Below are positions 63,401 through 64,000 of a stretch of DNA of 64,000 nt, piece by piece. Within the stretch, counting starts at the first letter, position 1; each line of letters starts with the position of its first letter. The translations under genes were made by a program, and so were the position numbers. The DNA comes from Brevibacillus laterosporus. GTDB lineage: Bacteria; Bacillota; Bacilli; Brevibacillales; Brevibacillaceae. Under the pieces are notes generated by a model that worked only from the letters and a program-made list of their open reading frames with translations, was not told the origin of the DNA and did not search any database. The stretch spans positions 3,838,001 through 3,902,000 of the forward strand of contig CP033464.1 of assembly GCA_007833815.1 (NCBI GenBank), in the 5' to 3' direction.

Positions 63401-64000
63401 AATCGGTACATACGCCCCACCAGCCTTCAAGATTCCAAGCATACCGACAATCATCTCTAAGGAACGCTCGGCCATAATGGCAACCAATTGATCAGCTTGT
63501 ACACCTTTCACTCGTAAGCTTCTAGCTAGTTGATTTGCCCGTTCATTCAATTCAAGATAGGTCATTTGCTCAGCTTCATATACAATTGCCAGTTGGTCTG
63601 GTGTGCGCTCCGCTTGCTGTTCAAACAATTGTTGGATCATGTACTCCTGAGGATAAGCAACTGCTGTATGGTTAAATACCTCGACGATTTGCGCTTTTTC
63701 TTGTTGTGTTACTAATTCAACCGCATTTACAGCAACAGCCGGGTTATTGATCACTTGCTGCATGACGTGAACAAAATGTCCCAAAATCCTCTCAACGCCC
63801 GTTTGATCATACATAGACGCATTATACTCAATGTGGATTCTAATCTCTTCACCAGGGATAACAATGAGATTAAAGTCGTAGTTGGTTTGCTCCACCATCT
63901 TGACGTTAGTGACCTCAAATGCCGTTTCGTCATCTTTTCCTACTTGCTCCATCTGCTGTTCGACCGGATAATTCTCAAACACCATAATATGGTTGATCAA
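57419..64000 (-). CDS. Non-ribosomal peptide synthetase, two modules plus terminal C domain (5' end outside window)
   Basis: 2193 residues visible; the frame is open to the right edge, so the true start lies beyond (the first codon, TTG, is internal). Order: end of a C domain (INHIMVFENYPVEQQ..., a form typical of C domains that accept D-residues), A1 (YTSGTTG about 270), T1 (about 656), C (HHIISDG about 843), A2 (about 1307), T2 (about 1698), C (about 1885) and a short tail ending at 2193. No E or TE domain. Codes are DPTQVGEVVK (not recognised) and DFWNIGMVHK (Thr). The protein ends in a complete C domain whose acceptor is the first A-T of the downstream gene. Confidence 0.92.
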   Translation of the reverse strand: MINHIMVFENYPVEQQMEQVGKDDETAFEVTNVKMVEQTNYDFNLIVIPGEEIRIHIEYNASMYDQTGVERILGHFVHVMQQVINNPAVAVNAVELVTQQEKAQIVEVFNHTAVAYPQEYMIQQLFEQQAERTPDQLAIVYEAEQMTYLELNERANQLARSLRVKGVQADQLVAIMAERSLEMIVGMLGILKAGGAYVPIDPEYPEERIRYMLEDAGVQLVVTQHQLQEQVSFFAADKLVLLDDKATYQEERSNLEPIHGPNNLAYVIYTSGTTGKPKGVMVEHASIANTIHWKANTYGFTGNDRVLMVTPFVFDPFLTHLFGPLVSGSTVYLLPDGESKDPVAIKKAITQQSITHLQSSPSFLWSIVDTMNPEDLQSVKNIVVGGENIVSALVKRVTEMNPYIEICNEYGPTESSVVTTSLSITHADQELSIGAPIANKQVYIVDPHNQLQPIGVAGELCIAGAGLARGYLHLPELTAEKFVDNPFVAEERMYRTGDLARWLPDGNIEYVGRIDHQVKIRGYRIELGEVEAQMTKLAPIQEATVIVKEEEAGQNQLCAYFVSETQLKVSELRKALTHVLPEYMVPSYFVQLEQMPLTSNGKIDRKALPAPEGSIQSGKEYVAPRTSVEAKLALIWQEVLSLSSIGVKENFFEVGGHSLRATTLVAKIHKEMNVVVPLRDIFKNPTIEQMAQLIASMEQITYASIPVIEESEYYLVSSAQKRLYILSHLEGGELSYNMPGIMMLEGSLDQKRVEATFQTLTQRHETLRTGFELVNGEPMQRVHDEVSFMLEYWETSLEEAEPIINEFVRSFDLKQAPLLRVGLLSVDINQYILLFDMHHIISDGVSMGVLMQEFVQLYRGEELSPLRIQYKDYAAWQQAGIQSEWMSKQEAYWMEVFAGEIPVLDMPIDYQRPATRSFEGEAIEFVIDKLRSEGLRKLAADNETTLYMVLLAVYTTLLSKQSGQEDIIVGTPIAARPHADLESIIGMFVNTLAIRNYPEADKSFLSYLQEVKDSSLQAYENQDYPFEELVEKLDVKRDLSRNPLFDTMFVLQNTEQGDLFIEGLQLKPYGEQPIVAKFDLTLNAEELEDSIECSFDFASSLYKRETMERMIEHFMQVIDSIIADPEAQLSSIEMITSHEKATILETFNDSQADYPREKAIHQFFEEQVALVPDHVAVVYEGEQLSYRELNKKANRLARSLVAQGVQADGLVGIMAERSLDMVVGMLAILKAGGAYVPIDPEYPEERIAYMLEDSGVELLVLQSHLQEHVAFDKKVVLLDDEQAYHTDDSNLELRSGPNHLAYVIYTSGTTGKPKGTLIEHKNVVRLLFNSKNLFDFNASDTWTLFHSFCFDFSVWEMYGALLYGGKLVIVPQLTAKSPKQFLQLLEDQQVTILNQTPTYFYQLLQEEASDGKKELAIRNVIFGGEALSPSLLKDWKAKYPHIQLINMYGITETTVHVTYKEITEAEISQAKSNIGKTIPTLCAYILDEHMRLQPVGVKGELYIAGVGLARGYLNRPELTNDRFVTNPFAPGERMYKTGDLARWLADGNIEYLGRIDHQVKIRGYRIELGEVETQLLNIESVQEAIVIAHEDESGEKYLCSYFVANNELTVSELRRALSQQLPDYMIPAYFVQVERMPLTSNGKLDRKALPAPEEGLKTGREYVAPRTRVEEKLAQIWQDVLGLSQVGVTENFFEIGGHSLRATTLVAKIHQVLDTSITLRDVFQIPTIEQMANRIANMEKHAYISIPIAEEKDYYPVSSAQKRLYILSHVEGGELSYNMPGVMTIEGQLDRMKLETAFRHLIDRHETLRTGFEMVDGEVVQRVYKDVEFAVENIQARDEEVEARISGFVRKFDLQQAPLIRVGLIEVELDRHILLYDMHHIISDGVSMGILMQEVAELYEGKELSPLRLQYKDYAVWQQQRSQSELYEQQENYWFGEFFGQLPVLDLLIAYPRPVVRSFEGAEYEFVIERGLSEQVNRLAENSGSTLYMLLMATYTTLLSKYSGQEDIIVGTPVAGRLSAELEPLIGMFVNTLAIRNYPQKDKTFQVYLEEVKERTFQAFENQEYPLEELVEKLNVKRDASRNPLFDTVFVMHNTESQEATIESLSITPYVQEHTVAKFDLTLSMSTEEGEIRGAFEYCTKLFNKNMIEQLANDFVRILSEVVSTPDKKLGAIDLLENATSNDQLVESIQFDF

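Noticed and set aside
63000-63900. Assigning the first visible A domain of the NRPS to a specific residue by its code
   Set aside because: DPTQVGEVVK does not match a code I know well; only family context (Trp8 of brevicidine) hints at a residue, which is too weak.
44597-64000. Many long plus-strand open frames opposite the NRPS genes
   Set aside because: They are shadows of the repeated A, C and T motifs on the minus strand; they repeat with each module and lack SD sites.

Overview
The window looks like a chromosomal segment of a low-GC, spore-former-type Firmicute, most likely a Brevibacillus close to B. laterosporus. The reasons are purine-rich Shine-Dalgarno sites with frequent TTG/GTG starts, a Gram-positive-type ethanolamine (eut) microcompartment operon, an M-box magnesium riboswitch, and very large multimodular NRPS genes whose adenylation-domain codes match the end of the laterocidine/brevicidine type of cationic lipodepsipeptides. 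The species call is inference from memory of these families. I see no rRNA, tRNA, CRISPR array or intact transposase.

Positions 1-15.6 kb are a mosaic accessory region. A cassette of TetR regulator plus RelQ-type small alarmone synthetase occurs twice (1402-2362 and 9892-10851). It is followed by an MFS exporter gene in the first copy, and a MacB-like ABC exporter lies next to the second copy. Nine near-palindromic operators with TGAC and GTCA arms lie in and around the three promoters. Copy 1 looks like a deletion derivative of copy 2 that arose by recombination between operator repeats. Between the copies are a heterodimeric ABC exporter pair and several decayed genes (GNAT, MarR, two MFS, SDR, truncated synthetase). 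Also here are a secreted protein, a small membrane protein and a tandem pair of small membrane/secreted proteins sharing a two-cysteine module.

Positions 15.6-30.4 kb: an M20 amidohydrolase, then a 15-gene eut operon on the minus strand, transcribed in the order eutS-P-A-B-C-L-(BMC/EutK-like)-E-M-T-pduL-hyp-N-H-Q. A divergent eutG-type alcohol dehydrogenase lies beside it. Together these encode ethanolamine uptake (EutH), cleavage to acetaldehyde and ammonia (EutBC, reactivated by EutA, cobalamin adenosylated by EutT), conversion to acetyl-CoA (EutE), acetyl phosphate (PduL) and ethanol (EutG), inside a shell of EutS, L, M, N and the EutK-like protein. No eutVW regulators and no B12 riboswitch were found in the window.

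Positions 30.4-44.6 kb are housekeeping and transport genes: a perfect sigma-A promoter, M-box riboswitch, two terminators, a possible 52-codon leader ORF and mgtA; a DUF423 membrane protein; an MBL-fold hydrolase; a YhdH-type oxidoreductase; a dicarboxylate/amino-acid symporter; a cytoplasmic formate dehydrogenase with its DUF1641 partner behind an attenuator-like hairpin; and an RHH-domain protein in tandem with a 14-TM MFS exporter.

Positions 44.6-64 kb hold two NRPS genes on the minus strand. The upstream gene runs off the right edge. Together they give (C)-A-T-C-A-T-C | half-C-A-T-C-A-T-C-A-T-C-A-T-TE, with predicted residues X-Thr-Ile-Gly-Ser-Gly followed by a thioesterase. This fits a five-residue Thr-to-Gly depsipeptide ring.
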